Shown: positions 53,450 to 61,729 of the stretch, in pieces
Position numbering within the stretch: position 1 is the first letter of the stretch
Layout of the letters: each line of letters starts with the position of its first letter
NCBI RefSeq assembly: GCF_014203355.1
Contig: NZ_JACHIR010000001.1
Span: 2,482,038 to 2,546,037, forward strand
From: Kutzneria kofuensis
GTDB taxonomy: Bacteria; Actinomycetota; Actinomycetes; Mycobacteriales; Pseudonocardiaceae
Reading direction: 5' to 3'
Length of the DNA stretch: 64,000 nucleotides
Position numbers and translations under genes: made by a program
The notes under the pieces: model-generated
The model's database searches: none
The model's input: only the letters and a program-made list of their open reading frames with translations
What the model was told of the DNA's origin: nothing

Positions 53450-54532
53450 TCACCGCGCGTCCTGACTTCCGGTGGAGAGGGCCCCAGGGCCACGGTGGCC
53501 CTCTCGCCGGGAGCTCGACGTCAGCCCGACCATCGCCGTGATCACCACAACCACCGTCAAACCCGCCGCGACCTGCGGCAACGCGTCCGGTCCGGCCGTG
53601 CCGAGCACCGCGCCGCCGACCAGTCCGGACAGGCCCACGCCGAGGAAGCCGGCCGTCTCGTCGAGCACTGGATCGGCGATCACCCCACGCATCGCGGCGT
53701 CCGCCGCGCCGGCCGAAGCGCCCCAACACGCGAGCACCACCGCCGTGCCGGCCATCGAGCCGTGCAGGAGCGGCAGCGCCGCCGCGAGGGCCGCCGAGAG
53801 TGCGCCCGACGCAAGCAAGACCGCCCTCGTACCGCGTCCCCGCCCGCCGAGCACGCCGGTCACGAGCCCCAGACCGAACGCGAGGAACAGCGCGTCGACG
53901 GCCGGGCCATGGATGCCCTCAACAGCCGCCAGCACCGATGTGAGCAGCGTGAACACGGCGAACAGCCCGACACGGAAGATCACCTTCAGTCCGGCGGTGA
54001 GCAGCACTCGTGGATCACCGATCGGGTGTCGATCGATCGTGGACATCGGCACGCCGAGTAGCGCATCGGCGGCGCCGATCGCGGCGAGGACGGCCAGCAG
54101 CACGAACACCGTCCGATAGCCGGCCTGGTCCGCGATCACGGCCGCCAGCGGAGCCCCGAGCGCGACCCCGACGGCCAGCCCGCCGGCCCAGCCCCGGCCG
54201 CCGGCCCGCACGACACAGGCCGCGCCGATTCCGAGCACAATTCTCGAGGTCAGCAGCGGAACGAAATGTTCGGCGAATACTGAAAGCCCGTTCCCGATGG
54301 CCAATACGACCAGGCCGATCAGCGGCAATCGGCGTGGATCGATCCGCCCGATCAGTGGAAGGGCCAGTGCACCCGCCAATCCGAAAACGGTGACCAGCTG
54401 CGCCGACTCCGCGTCGGAAACGTCCAGCTCGATGGTCAGCGACGGCATCAGGCCGGCGATCGAGAACACGCACGCGCCGACGACAAAACCGCCCAGCATG
54501 GCCGCGGCGCGGCGAATCAGGATGTCCGACAT
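53450..54532 (-). CDS. MFS transporter (DHA1-like, 12-helix)
   Basis: 360 residues, short for an MFS protein, with about eleven or twelve hydrophobic segments. The start R-R-A-A-A-M-L-G-G-F-V-V-G-A and D-V-S-D-A-E-S-A-Q-L-V-T-V-F-G-L-A-G-A resemble AraJ/DHA1 drug-efflux proteins, but the usual cytoplasmic loop 2-3 signature is only G-R-I-D-P-R-R. ATG 54532 sits 122 nt from the divergent TetR start, suggesting local control. A GC-rich dyad occurs in its last codons (about 53475-53503). Substrate unknown. Confidence 0.78.
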   Translation of the reverse strand: MSDILIRRAAAMLGGFVVGACVFSIAGLMPSLTIELDVSDAESAQLVTVFGLAGALALPLIGRIDPRRLPLIGLVVLAIGNGLSVFAEHFVPLLTSRIVLGIGAACVVRAGGRGWAGGLAVGVALGAPLAAVIADQAGYRTVFVLLAVLAAIGAADALLGVPMSTIDRHPIGDPRVLLTAGLKVIFRVGLFAVFTLLTSVLAAVEGIHGPAVDALFLAFGLGLVTGVLGGRGRGTRAVLLASGALSAALAAALPLLHGSMAGTAVVLACWGASAGAADAAMRGVIADPVLDETAGFLGVGLSGLVGGAVLGTAGPDALPQVAAGLTVVVVITAMVGLTSSSRREGHRGPGALSTGSQDAR

Positions 54533-54640
54533 GGCGGCTATGTGCTCCGTAGCGGCAATTGAACTGTTCGGGTGACAACCGCCGTCCACGCTACGCCGAA
54601 CGGGCCGCCCCATGCCCGGTCACGGCCGGCGGCGTGGAAG

Positions 54641-54646
54641 TACCGT
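54641..54646 (+). promoter_or_regulatory. Putative leaderless -10 box (TACCGT)
   Basis: TACCGT ends 7 nt before the ATG at 54654 of the TetR gene; a GGAAG nearby is an alternative ribosome signal. Confidence 0.4.
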
Positions 54647-54653
54647 TCCCGGA

Positions 54654-55256
54654 ATGTCCTCCCCGTCGCGCAGACGCGTCCCCCTCGACACCCCGGAGCG
54701 CCTCGCCGAGGTGCTGGCCGCGGCCATCGACGTGGTGGCCGAGGTCGGCTACGAGCGGTTCAACATGGACCTCGTCGCCCAGCGGGCGCATGTCAGCAAG
54801 GGCAGCCTCTACCAGCGCTGGCCGTCCAAGGCGCACCTGATCGTGGCGGCCCTGGACGCCAACCGGGTCGAGATGACGGCGCCGGACACCGGGTCGTACC
54901 TGGGCGACGTGCGCGAGCTGGCCAAGCGGTGGCTGCGGGCCGAGATGCCGGGTGATCGCCGCGGGCTGCTGCTGGCGCTGCTGGAGGGCAGCCGGCGCGA
55001 CCCCGAGCTGGCCCGGCTGATGACCGAGCAGCTCGGCCAGGGCGGCACCAATCCGATGGCCGAGGTGCTCGACGCCGCGAAGGCCCGGGGCGAGCTGCCG
55101 CCGGGCGTCGACCTGGAGCTGCTGGCCGAGCTGCCGCTGTCGCTGGCGATCACGAACGTGCTGTTCAAGGACCAGCCGCTGACCGAGGACCTGGTGGACC
55201 GGATCGTGGACGGCCTGCTCGCGCCGCTGCTGGGTATCGGGGATCACCGGGAATAG
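54654..55256 (+). CDS. TetR/AcrR family regulator
   Basis: 200 residues. The HTH reads A-A-I-D-V-V-A-E-V-G-Y-E-R-F-N-M-D-L-V-A, then V-S-K-G-S-L-Y-Q-R-W-P-S-K. The C-terminal domain (W-L-R-A-E-M-P-G-D-R-R-G-L-L-L) resembles TetR_C_16-like proteins. It lies between two MFS genes. A dyad just after its stop (55258-55272), in the promoter of the downstream DHA2 pump, is the probable operator, so it likely represses that pump and perhaps the divergent one. Confidence 0.86.
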   Translation: MSSPSRRRVPLDTPERLAEVLAAAIDVVAEVGYERFNMDLVAQRAHVSKGSLYQRWPSKAHLIVAALDANRVEMTAPDTGSYLGDVRELAKRWLRAEMPGDRRGLLLALLEGSRRDPELARLMTEQLGQGGTNPMAEVLDAAKARGELPPGVDLELLAELPLSLAITNVLFKDQPLTEDLVDRIVDGLLAPLLGIGDHRE

Positions 55257-55257
55257 A

Positions 55258-55272
55258 ACAGAACTGTTCTGT
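55258..55272. promoter_or_regulatory. Operator ACAGAAC-T-GTTCTGT upstream of the DHA2 pump
   Basis: Perfect 7-1-7 inverted repeat starting 2 nt after the TetR stop. It overlaps a TACTCT -10 box at 55272-55277 that would serve the MFS gene at 55370. The half-site GTTCTGT is a typical TetR operator arm. Confidence 0.65.
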
Positions 55273-55369
55273 ACTCTCGGAGTGGTGATCTCACCTGTCC
55301 GAGTGATGTCCGCTGCGGCGGTCCGCCCGGTGCGGTGAAGTCGGAACCGACCCGGACGAGGGGGCGACA

Positions 55370-57403
55370 ATGGCTGCCACCACCGCTGTCGAACCGGACA
55401 CCGCGAGCGTCAGCCGCGGCCGGACGAACGCGATCTTCGGTGTGGTGCTGCTCGGCGTGCTGCTGGCCGCGCTGGACCAGACCATCGTGGGCACGGCGCT
55501 GCCGACGATCGTCGGCGACCTGGGCGGGGCGGGCCACCTGTCCTGGGTGGTGACCGCCTACCTGCTGGCCGAGACGATCATGACGGTGATCGTCGGCAAG
55601 TTCGGCGACCTGTTCGGCCGCAAGCTGATGTTCCAGCTGTCGGTGGTGATCTTCGGCGTCGGCTCGTTCTTCAGCGGCTTCGCCGACTCCATGACGTGGC
55701 TGATCATCTGGCGGGCGGTGCAGGGCATCGGCGGCGGCGGTCTGCTGGTCACGGCCACCGCGCTCATCGCGGACTTCATCCCACTGCGCGACCGCGGCAA
55801 GTACCAGGGCGTGCTGGGCTCGGTGTTCGGCGTGGTGACGGTCGTCGGCCCGATGCTCGGCGGCCTGTTCGTGGACCACCTGTCCTGGCGGTGGGCGTTC
55901 TACGTGAACATCCCGCTGGTCGTGGTGGTGCTCGCGGTCGCGGCGGTGGCCATGCCCGCGGCGAAGTCCGCGCTCAAGCCCGTCGTCGACTACCTCGGCA
56001 TCCTGCTGATCGGCCTGGCCGTGACCGGGCTGACGCTGGTCACCAGCTGGGGCGGCAGCACCTACGCGTGGGACTCGCCGGAGATCATCTGGATGTCGGT
56101 CGGCTCGGTCGTGCTGCTGGGCCTGTTCGTCGCCGTCGAGCTGCGGGCCAAGGAACCGATGCTGCCGATGCGGCTGTTCCGCAACCCGGTGTTCACGGTG
56201 TCCGGCATCCTCAGCTTCATCGTCGGCTTCGCCATGCTCGGCGCACTGTCGTTCCTGCCGACGTACATGCAGTACGTACAGGGCACGTCCGCCACCACGT
56301 CCGGGATTCGGCTGCTGCCGATGGTGATCGGCCTGCTGGTGGCCTCCATCTTCTCCGGCAACGTCGTCAGCCGGACGGGTCGGTACAAGATCTTCCCGAT
56401 CCTGGGCAGCCTCGGCATCAGCGCCGGCCTGTACCTGTTGTCGCTGCTCACGCCGGCGACCGGGCTCGTGCTGTCCTCGGTGTACATGCTGGTCCTCGGT
56501 GTCGGCATCGGCCTGGCGATGCAGGTGCTGACGATCGCCGTGCAGAACACCGTCGACTACGCCGACCTGGGCGTGGCCACCTCGGGCGTGACGTTCCTGC
56601 GTTCCATCGGCAGCTCGTTCGGCGCCGCCATCTTCGGCTCCATCTACTCCAGCCAGCTCGCCACCAACCTGGCGACAACCCTGGCCACGCATCCGCTGCC
56701 GCCGGGCGTCGACCCGCACGTGACGGCCGTGCCGTCGCTGCTGCACGCCCTGCCCGACGCCGTGTCCGCGCCGATCGTCCAGGCCTACTCCGACTCGCTG
56801 CACACCGTGTTCCTCTACGCGGTGCCGGTCGGCGTGCTGGCGCTGCTGGTGTCGTTCTTCCTCAAGGAGATGCCGCTGCGGGACACCTCCCGGGCCAGCG
56901 CGCCGGAGATGGGCGAGGGCTTCGCGATGCCCGAGGCCCGGGATTCGGACCGGGAACTGGAGCGGGCCATCGCCACGCTGATGTACCGCGAACGCCGGCA
57001 GGCCGCGCCGGAAATCCTCGGCCGCTCCGGGACGAGCCTGGACGAAGGCGGCGTCTGGTGCCTCATGCGCGTCAAGTTCCAGCACAAGTTGCACCGCCCG
57101 GCCACCGTCGCCGCGATCGCCGAGCGGCACCGCATCCCGGGCAAGGTGTTCGAGCCGGCGTTCTTCGCGCTGGAGTTCAGCGGCTACCTGGAGCGGCGCG
57201 GCGAGGAGCTCGACCTGACCGACCGCGGCCGCGCCGAGTTCGACCGGCTCGCCCTCGCCTGGCGGGACTGGATCGTGGAGCGGCTGTCCGACTGGCGGCA
57301 GGAGAGCCGGGCGGATCTGGACGCGGCGATCGACCGGGTGGCGGCCCGGATGATCGAACAGGCGGGCGATGAACAGCGACAAGGTCGGCATGCTTTGGTG
57401 TAA
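55370..57403 (+). CDS. DHA2-family MFS efflux pump with C-terminal winged-helix domain
   Basis: 677 residues. About 14 membrane helices span residues 18-510. Motif A-type G-K-F-G-D-L-F-G-R-K and motif C-type V-V-T-V-V-G-P-M-L-G-G-L are clear, and L-D-Q-T-I-V-G-T-A-L-P-T-I is the EmrB/QacA start. A soluble tail (about 525-677) contains a MarR-like fold: V-W-C-L-M-R-V, then F-E-P-A-F-F-A-L-E-F-S-G-Y-L-E-R-R-G and L-T-D-R-G-R-A. Such tails are found in some actinobacterial pumps and may sense or gate. ATG 55370 has GAGGGGG upstream. Confidence 0.88.
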   Translation: MAATTAVEPDTASVSRGRTNAIFGVVLLGVLLAALDQTIVGTALPTIVGDLGGAGHLSWVVTAYLLAETIMTVIVGKFGDLFGRKLMFQLSVVIFGVGSFFSGFADSMTWLIIWRAVQGIGGGGLLVTATALIADFIPLRDRGKYQGVLGSVFGVVTVVGPMLGGLFVDHLSWRWAFYVNIPLVVVVLAVAAVAMPAAKSALKPVVDYLGILLIGLAVTGLTLVTSWGGSTYAWDSPEIIWMSVGSVVLLGLFVAVELRAKEPMLPMRLFRNPVFTVSGILSFIVGFAMLGALSFLPTYMQYVQGTSATTSGIRLLPMVIGLLVASIFSGNVVSRTGRYKIFPILGSLGISAGLYLLSLLTPATGLVLSSVYMLVLGVGIGLAMQVLTIAVQNTVDYADLGVATSGVTFLRSIGSSFGAAIFGSIYSSQLATNLATTLATHPLPPGVDPHVTAVPSLLHALPDAVSAPIVQAYSDSLHTVFLYAVPVGVLALLVSFFLKEMPLRDTSRASAPEMGEGFAMPEARDSDRELERAIATLMYRERRQAAPEILGRSGTSLDEGGVWCLMRVKFQHKLHRPATVAAIAERHRIPGKVFEPAFFALEFSGYLERRGEELDLTDRGRAEFDRLALAWRDWIVERLSDWRQESRADLDAAIDRVAARMIEQAGDEQRQGRHALV

Positions 57404-57522
57404 GACACGGATGGCGGTCACCCGAACGATGTAACGTCGTCATGCGTTCGACGGTGCCGCGTTTCACCTGCGCGGCTCCGCCGACCGGGGAGGCCGCGGC
57501 ACGACGGGGAGGGTGAACGAGG

Positions 57523-57912
57523 ATGGGCGCGACACCGATCTTGGTGAACTACCGGCCACAGGGCGAGGACTGGACGGTCAACATCGAGTCCGACGGCACG
57601 GTGCTGACCGAGCAGGCGCCCGGTCTGATCGCCGCGCGCGACCGGGCCGACCAGATGGTCGAGCAGCTCACCGGCGCGGACAGCGACCGCAAGCCGACCG
57701 TGGTGCACCTGCTGGAGGGCGACGCCTTCGCGTTCACGACCGCGTACCTGCACGCCCGGCACGGCCTGAGCACGCTGCCCCGGCCCGAGCCGGCGGTCGA
57801 CACGCCCGCCGGGGACCCGCCGCGCGTCGGGGAGAACACCCAGGAGATGGATCTGTCCGAGCTCGCCGACGAAACCGAGGAGCCGGGGAACTCCAGCCAC
57901 CCGACCGGCTGA
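57523..57912 (+). CDS. Small acidic hypothetical protein
   Basis: 129 residues. The first 85 form an alpha/beta unit (I-L-V-N-Y-R-P-Q-G-E-D-W-T-V-N-I then A-A-R-D-R-A-D-Q-M-V-E-Q-L) with a loose resemblance to HicB-like folds; the rest is an acidic, disordered tail. ATG 57523 has both GGGGAGG and GAGG upstream. No signal or membrane segment. It is not paired with any HicA-like toxin, and I do not assign a function. Confidence 0.6.
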   Translation: MGATPILVNYRPQGEDWTVNIESDGTVLTEQAPGLIAARDRADQMVEQLTGADSDRKPTVVHLLEGDAFAFTTAYLHARHGLSTLPRPEPAVDTPAGDPPRVGENTQEMDLSELADETEEPGNSSHPTG

Positions 57913-57967
57913 TTGCACCTAGGATGATCCCGAAGGGCGACCCCGTTGCCGTATCGGGAGGCTGGTC

Positions 57968-58576
57968 TTGGCCACAACGTCGTACGCGGAGCAGGCAAAC
58001 GCGGCCGCCCGCGGCCGGCCGAGGGACGCCACCCGCGACGAGGCGCTGCGCCGCGCCGCGCTCGAGGTGATGGCCGAGGTCGGCTACCGGGCGCTGACCA
58101 TGGACGCCGTGGCCGCCAAGGCGCGCGCCGGCAAGGCGACCATCTACCGGCGCTGGGAGTCGAAGCTCGACCTGGTCATCGACACGGTGAACCAGCTCGT
58201 GCACCAGAACATCCCCGAGCCCGACACCGGGTCGCTCACCGGCGACCTGCACGAGTTCCTTAGCGCCTTCGCCGCGTTCCTGTCCGGTCCCACCGGCAAG
58301 GCTGCGCAGGCGCTCGTCGGTGAACTCCCCCACGAGCCCGAGCTCGCCACCGCGTTCCGGGAGACGTTCCTGGTGGCCCAGCGCGATGTGCTGCGCGGCA
58401 TCCTCGACCGGGGCACCGCCCGCGGCGAGGTCCGGCTGGACGCCCCGCGCGGCATGGCCGTCGAACTCGCCGGCGCGGCCCTGACGTACCGGCTGATGCT
58501 CACCGGCGACCCGCTCGACGCCACCTTCGTCGACCGGCTCGTCGACCAGGTCCTGCTGCCGCTGCTGAGGCCGTGA
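57968..58576 (+). CDS. TetR/AcrR family regulator
   Basis: 202 residues. The HTH reads E-V-M-A-E-V-G-Y-R-A-L-T-M-D-A-V-A, then A-G-K-A-T-I-Y-R-R-W-E-S-K-L-D-L-V. The C-terminal domain (G-K-A-A-Q-A-L-V-G-E-L) resembles TetR_C_16. It starts with TTG 57968, supported by GGGAGG 6-7 nt upstream; no ATG or GTG in frame gives the full HTH. It shares this C-terminal type with the TetR at 54654. The target is not obvious; the preceding small ORF is 55 nt away. Confidence 0.84.
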   Translation: MATTSYAEQANAAARGRPRDATRDEALRRAALEVMAEVGYRALTMDAVAAKARAGKATIYRRWESKLDLVIDTVNQLVHQNIPEPDTGSLTGDLHEFLSAFAAFLSGPTGKAAQALVGELPHEPELATAFRETFLVAQRDVLRGILDRGTARGEVRLDAPRGMAVELAGAALTYRLMLTGDPLDATFVDRLVDQVLLPLLRP

Positions 58577-58583
58577 CGCACGA

Positions 58584-58615
58584 AACCCCCGCCCGCGCGG
58601 TCGCGGACGGGGGTT
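58584..58615. terminator. Bidirectional hairpin terminator
   Basis: 14-bp stem with one mismatch (arms 58584-58597 and 58602-58615) and a 4-nt loop between convergent TetR and DUF3618 genes. Confidence 0.8.
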
Positions 58616-58629
58616 CTGTGCATGTGACG

Positions 58630-58851
58630 TCAGCGGAAAAGCTTGCGCACCACCAGGACACCGACCAACACCCCGACGCCGATCAACGCGTACTTCACCC
58701 GCGGATCGGACAGCCGGGAGCGGACCGCGTCCTTGCCCTGGTCCACGTACTGCTTCGGATTGGCCTTCACGACCAACTCGTCCAGGGTGGCGGCCAGCGA
58801 ATCACGCGCCTGTTCGATCTCGCGCTGGATGGTGTCGGGATCGCGAGCCAC
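58630..58851 (-). CDS. DUF3618 small membrane protein
   Basis: 73 residues. The amphipathic N-terminal helix (I-Q-R-E-I-E-Q-A-R-D-S-L-A-A-T-L-D-E-L) and N-P-K-Q-Y-V-D-Q-G-K are the DUF3618 signature, followed by one membrane helix (about 53-68). Function unknown. GTG 58851 has GGAGG 4 nt upstream. The order DUF3618 - tRNA - bcp resembles a conserved actinobacterial neighbourhood from memory. Confidence 0.85.
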   Translation of the reverse strand: MARDPDTIQREIEQARDSLAATLDELVVKANPKQYVDQGKDAVRSRLSDPRVKYALIGVGVLVGVLVVRKLFR

Positions 58852-58949
58852 TAGTCCTCCTCGCCGTGCGTGCCTGAACCACCGTAGTTGACCACGTTAG
58901 GACCCGTTCGACAGGCCCGCCGGACGCCGCCCGCTAGGCTTACGGGCAG

Positions 58950-59023
58950 GGGGCCGTAGCCCAATTGGCAGAGGCACACGGTTTAGGTCCGTGCCAGTGT
59001 CGGTTCGAGTCCGACCGGCCCTA
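58950..59023 (+). tRNA. tRNA with anticodon UAG (tRNA-Leu-like, short variable loop)
   Basis: 74 nt forming a cloverleaf: acceptor GGGGCCG (58950-58956) with CGGCCCU (59016-59022, one G-U pair at 1:72), D-arm from G59, anticodon stem CACGG/CCGUG (58977-58981 and 58989-58993), anticodon UAG at 58984-58986, variable loop of only 5 nt (58994-58998), T-stem GUCGG/CCGAC with UUCGAGU loop, discriminator A73. No CCA is encoded. UAG reads Leu CUA codons, yet bacterial tRNA-Leu normally has a long variable arm. Confidence 0.85.
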
Positions 59024-59186
59024 CGCGATGGGTGAAGTGTGCTCACGGAGGGCGCTCACCTGGTCGCTTCGGCGTCGGATGTGGGGGCGACCCCCGCACC
59101 CCCGAGGCGGGGCTGTGTCCCGCGGACCGGGGCGACTACGACCTGCGGGTCGGGGGTTGCCTCCGGTCGGCGGAGGAGCGGCGCAG

Positions 59187-59813
59187 ATGGAATCGATGTT
59201 CGGGCGGCAGCGGGTGGAGATCGCCCCCGGGGCCGTGCACACACCGGACTGGCTGAGCCTGGACGAGCAGCAGCGGCTGGTGGCCGCGTGCCGGGAATGG
59301 GCGGCGCCGCCGGCGGGCATGCGGCACACGCGGCTGCCCAGCGGCGGCGTGATGTCCGTGCAGACCGTGTGCCTCGGCTGGCACTGGACGCCGTACCGCT
59401 ACAGCCGCACCACCGAGGACGGATCCCCGGTGAAGCCGCTGCCTGACTGGCTCGCCGACCTCGGCCGCCGCGCCGTCGGCGACCCCGCCCACCGACCCGA
59501 CATCGCCCTGGTCAACTTCTACGACCAGGCCGCGAAGATGGGCATGCACCAGGACAAGGACGAGCGCAGCGATGCACCCGTGGTGTCACTGAGCATCGGG
59601 GACAGCTGCGTGTTCCGGTTCGGCAACACCGAAAACCGCAACCGCCCGTGGACCGACGTCGAACTGCGCTCCGGGGACCTGTTCGTGTTCGGCGGACCGT
59701 CCCGGTTCGCCTATCACGGCGTGACGAAGACACTGCCGGGCACCGGTGACCCCGCCACCGGGCTGATAACCGGTCGCCTCAACATCACCCTTCGGGTGTC
59801 CGGACTGGACTGA
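59187..59813 (+). CDS. alkB: AlkB-family 2-oxoglutarate/Fe(II) dioxygenase
   Basis: 208 residues. The iron ligands are H-Q-D (M-G-M-H-Q-D-K-D-E, about residue 120) and the distal His in F-A-Y-H-G-V; the 2OG-binding Arg is in R-L-N-I-T-L-R. N-F-Y-D-Q-A-A-K-M-G matches the lid of DNA-repair AlkB. It repairs N1-methyladenine and N3-methylcytosine lesions in DNA or RNA. ATG 59187 has GGAGG 9 nt upstream; a start at 58965 would run through the tRNA. Its 3' end overlaps the convergent TetR gene by 29 nt. Confidence 0.88.
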   Translation: MESMFGRQRVEIAPGAVHTPDWLSLDEQQRLVAACREWAAPPAGMRHTRLPSGGVMSVQTVCLGWHWTPYRYSRTTEDGSPVKPLPDWLADLGRRAVGDPAHRPDIALVNFYDQAAKMGMHQDKDERSDAPVVSLSIGDSCVFRFGNTENRNRPWTDVELRSGDLFVFGGPSRFAYHGVTKTLPGTGDPATGLITGRLNITLRVSGLD

Positions 59814-60384
59814 CGGGCCGCATGCCGTCGCACACGACGCCGACGATCAGCCCGGGATCGGCGGTGCCCTGCCGGGCCATCGCCAGGCAGCCCACCATGA
59901 ACGTCTTCACGTCGGCCGCCGTCAGGTCGGCCCGCACCTCGCCGGCCTCCTGGGCCTTCGCCAGCAGCTCACCGAGGCCGGTCATCATCACCTGCCGCGC
60001 CTCCGACGTCAGCTCCTGGTTGAAGCTGCCGCTGGCCGCGAGCGCGTCGAACAGGGCCTTGTTCAGGCTGGCGTCGCGCACCATGAGTTCGAAGAAGGCG
60101 AAGAAGCCCCGGCCCGCGTCCGGCCCCTGGGCCAGCTCATGAGCGGCCTCGCCGACCCCGCGCAGCCGCTCCACGATGATCGCCTCGAACAGCGCGTCCT
60201 TCGTCGGGAAGTGCCGGTAGACGGTGCCGACCCCCACCCCGGCCCGGCGCGCGATCTCGTCGATCGGGACCGCGAGGCCCTCCTCGGCGAACACCTGCTG
60301 GGCCACCTCGAGCACCCGGGCGCGATTGCGCCTGGCGTCGGCACGCAGCGGGCGGCCGGCGACGGCGGGGTCAGCTGAAGTCAC
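59785..60384 (-). CDS. TetR/AcrR family regulator
   Basis: 199 residues. The HTH reads V-F-A-E-E-G-L-A-V-P-I-D-E-I-A-R-R-A-G-V-G-V-G-T-V-Y-R-H-F-P-T-K. The C-terminal helices belong to the SbtR/TetR_C_21-like group (G-F-F-A-F-F-E-L-M-V). GTG 60384 lies 7 nt after TACAGT on the minus strand, favouring a leaderless start over GTG 60390. Its stop overlaps alkB. Target genes are not evident. Confidence 0.85.
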   Translation of the reverse strand: MTSADPAVAGRPLRADARRNRARVLEVAQQVFAEEGLAVPIDEIARRAGVGVGTVYRHFPTKDALFEAIIVERLRGVGEAAHELAQGPDAGRGFFAFFELMVRDASLNKALFDALAASGSFNQELTSEARQVMMTGLGELLAKAQEAGEVRADLTAADVKTFMVGCLAMARQGTADPGLIVGVVCDGMRPVSPVRTPEG

Positions 60385-60391
60385 GCCCACG

Positions 60392-60397
60392 ACTGTA
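60392..60397 (-). promoter_or_regulatory. Putative leaderless -10 box of the TetR gene
   Basis: TACAGT on the minus strand, 7 nt before GTG 60384, with no ribosome site. Confidence 0.45.
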
Positions 60398-60692
60398 AGC
60401 CGCGGTGTCCATGCCGCGCGTTCCGCGCGGGGCTCGGCCCCTTCGGGGCCGGTGCCTTCCCTGGCCGGATCAGGCACCGGCGGGGCCTCGCGAACCCCGT
60501 ACTTGCGGGCGTCACCAAGTGGACCAACGCGGGAAATGCGACAGGAAGTCTGTGGGCCCGCCCACACTCCGTCGTCAATCGGTTACGGCTTGGCCACGTC
60601 CTGGCACCAGGTGTGCCTCGACTGTCGTAACCGGTTGGCCCGGACACCCGGATGGCGGCCAAGGTGGAGGGGTTGGTCGGAGGGGAGCGGAA

Positions 60693-61220
60693 GTGCGGAT
60701 CGTCAGGCTGGTCGGGGCGGCGTGCCTCGCGGCGCTGCTGGCCGGGTGCGGCACGGCGGGCGGTCCCCAGCTGTCGGCGGTGGAGAGCAGCGCGAACCCG
60801 ACGGTGAGCCAGGCGGCGCGGGCGCTGGACGCGGCGTTCGGGGACCGTCGAACCTGGCCCAACGGGCTGGCCATCACGATCTCGCAGCCACGGTCGCTGC
60901 AGCCGAGCAGCACGGCCTACCCGCGGGCGGCCCGGGCGGCGGTGTTCGAGCTGACGGTGGAGAACGGCACGGCCACCACGTACAAGCCGTCGCAGCTGGC
61001 GGTGAAGGCGACGCTCGGCAACCAGCCCGCGCAGGAGGTCGTCGACCCGGCGCAGGGACTGGGCGGCTACGTGGCCGCGCAGGAGGATCTGGCGCCGGGC
61101 AAGTCGGTCCGCTTGACAGTGGCCTTCGCGATGCCGCAACAGCCCGCCGACCTGCGGATCCTGGTGCAGCCGGACGTGGTCGACGCGGTGCCGGCGGCGG
61201 CGTTCGCGGGTACCGCTTAG
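60693..61220 (+). CDS. Lipoprotein with DUF4352-like immunoglobulin-fold domain
   Basis: 175 residues with lipobox L-A-G-C (Cys19). The mature part is beta-rich: V-F-E-L-T-V-E-N-G-T-A-T-T-Y-K-P-S-Q-L and P-G-K-S-V-R-L-T-V-A-F-A-M-P are typical of DUF4352/telomeric-repeat-like immunoprotective lipoproteins. GTG 60693 has GGAGGGGAG upstream. It is 35 nt before bcp on the same strand, though bcp seems to have its own leaderless promoter. Function unknown. Confidence 0.75.
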   Translation: MRIVRLVGAACLAALLAGCGTAGGPQLSAVESSANPTVSQAARALDAAFGDRRTWPNGLAITISQPRSLQPSSTAYPRAARAAVFELTVENGTATTYKPSQLAVKATLGNQPAQEVVDPAQGLGGYVAAQEDLAPGKSVRLTVAFAMPQQPADLRILVQPDVVDAVPAAAFAGTA

Positions 61221-61242
61221 CCGCTTCGTCAGGCCGGCACGC

Positions 61243-61248
61243 TACGTT
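61243..61248 (+). promoter_or_regulatory. Putative leaderless -10 box of bcp (TACGTT)
   Basis: TACGTT ends 7 nt before ATG 61256 with no ribosome site, placing the transcription start at or next to the start codon. Confidence 0.5.
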
Positions 61249-61255
61249 CGCCGGT

Positions 61256-61729
61256 ATGACTGAGCAGACGCGACTGGCCGTCGGCGACGCCGCGCCGGAC
61301 TTCACGCTCCTCGACAGCGAGGGCAACAAGGTCTCGCTGTCCGACTACCGCGGGCGGCAGGTCGTCGTGTACTTCTACCCGGCCGCCATGACGCCGGGCT
61401 GCACCAAGCAGGCGTGCGACTTCCGGGACAACCTCGCCGAGTTCAACGACGCCGGCTTCGCCGTGCTCGGCGTCTCCCCGGACAAGGTGGAGAAGCTGGC
61501 CAAGTTCCGTGACGCCGAGGGGCTGACCTTCCCGCTGCTGTCCGACGCGGACAAGTCGGTGATGCAGCGCTGGGGCGCCTTCGGCGAGAAGCAGAACTAC
61601 GGGCGCACGGTGATGGGCGTGATCCGGTCGACGTTCGTCGTGGACGCCGACGGCAAGATCGCCAAGGCGTCGTACAACGTGCGGGCCACCGGGCACGTCG
61701 CCAAGTTGCGCAAGGATCTCGGCATCTGA
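61256..61729 (+). CDS. bcp: Thiol peroxidase Bcp (bacterioferritin comigratory protein/PrxQ)
   Basis: 157 residues, the standard Bcp size. Peroxidatic Cys49 and resolving Cys54 lie in M-T-P-G-C-T-K-Q-A-C (C-x4-C, PrxQ type). A-P-D-F-T-L-L-D and V-V-V-Y-F-Y-P match the thioredoxin fold. It reduces hydrogen and organic peroxides using thioredoxin. ATG 61256. Its stop TGA overlaps the apparent CTG start of the next gene by 4 nt. Confidence 0.92.
   Translation: MTEQTRLAVGDAAPDFTLLDSEGNKVSLSDYRGRQVVVYFYPAAMTPGCTKQACDFRDNLAEFNDAGFAVLGVSPDKVEKLAKFRDAEGLTFPLLSDADKSVMQRWGAFGEKQNYGRTVMGVIRSTFVVDADGKIAKASYNVRATGHVAKLRKDLGI

Noticed and set aside
53475-53503. GC-rich dyad as terminator of the MFS gene
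   Set aside because: It lies inside the last codons of the MFS gene, so it is more likely coding constraint than a terminator.
57423-57450. CGAACG/CGTTCG arms upstream of the small acidic protein as operator
   Set aside because: Only 6-bp arms with a 16-nt spacer; too weak to list as a site.
48958-59023. Classical attL/attR pair bounding an integrated element
   Set aside because: The two copies are inverted, not direct, and no integrase or excisionase gene is present between them.
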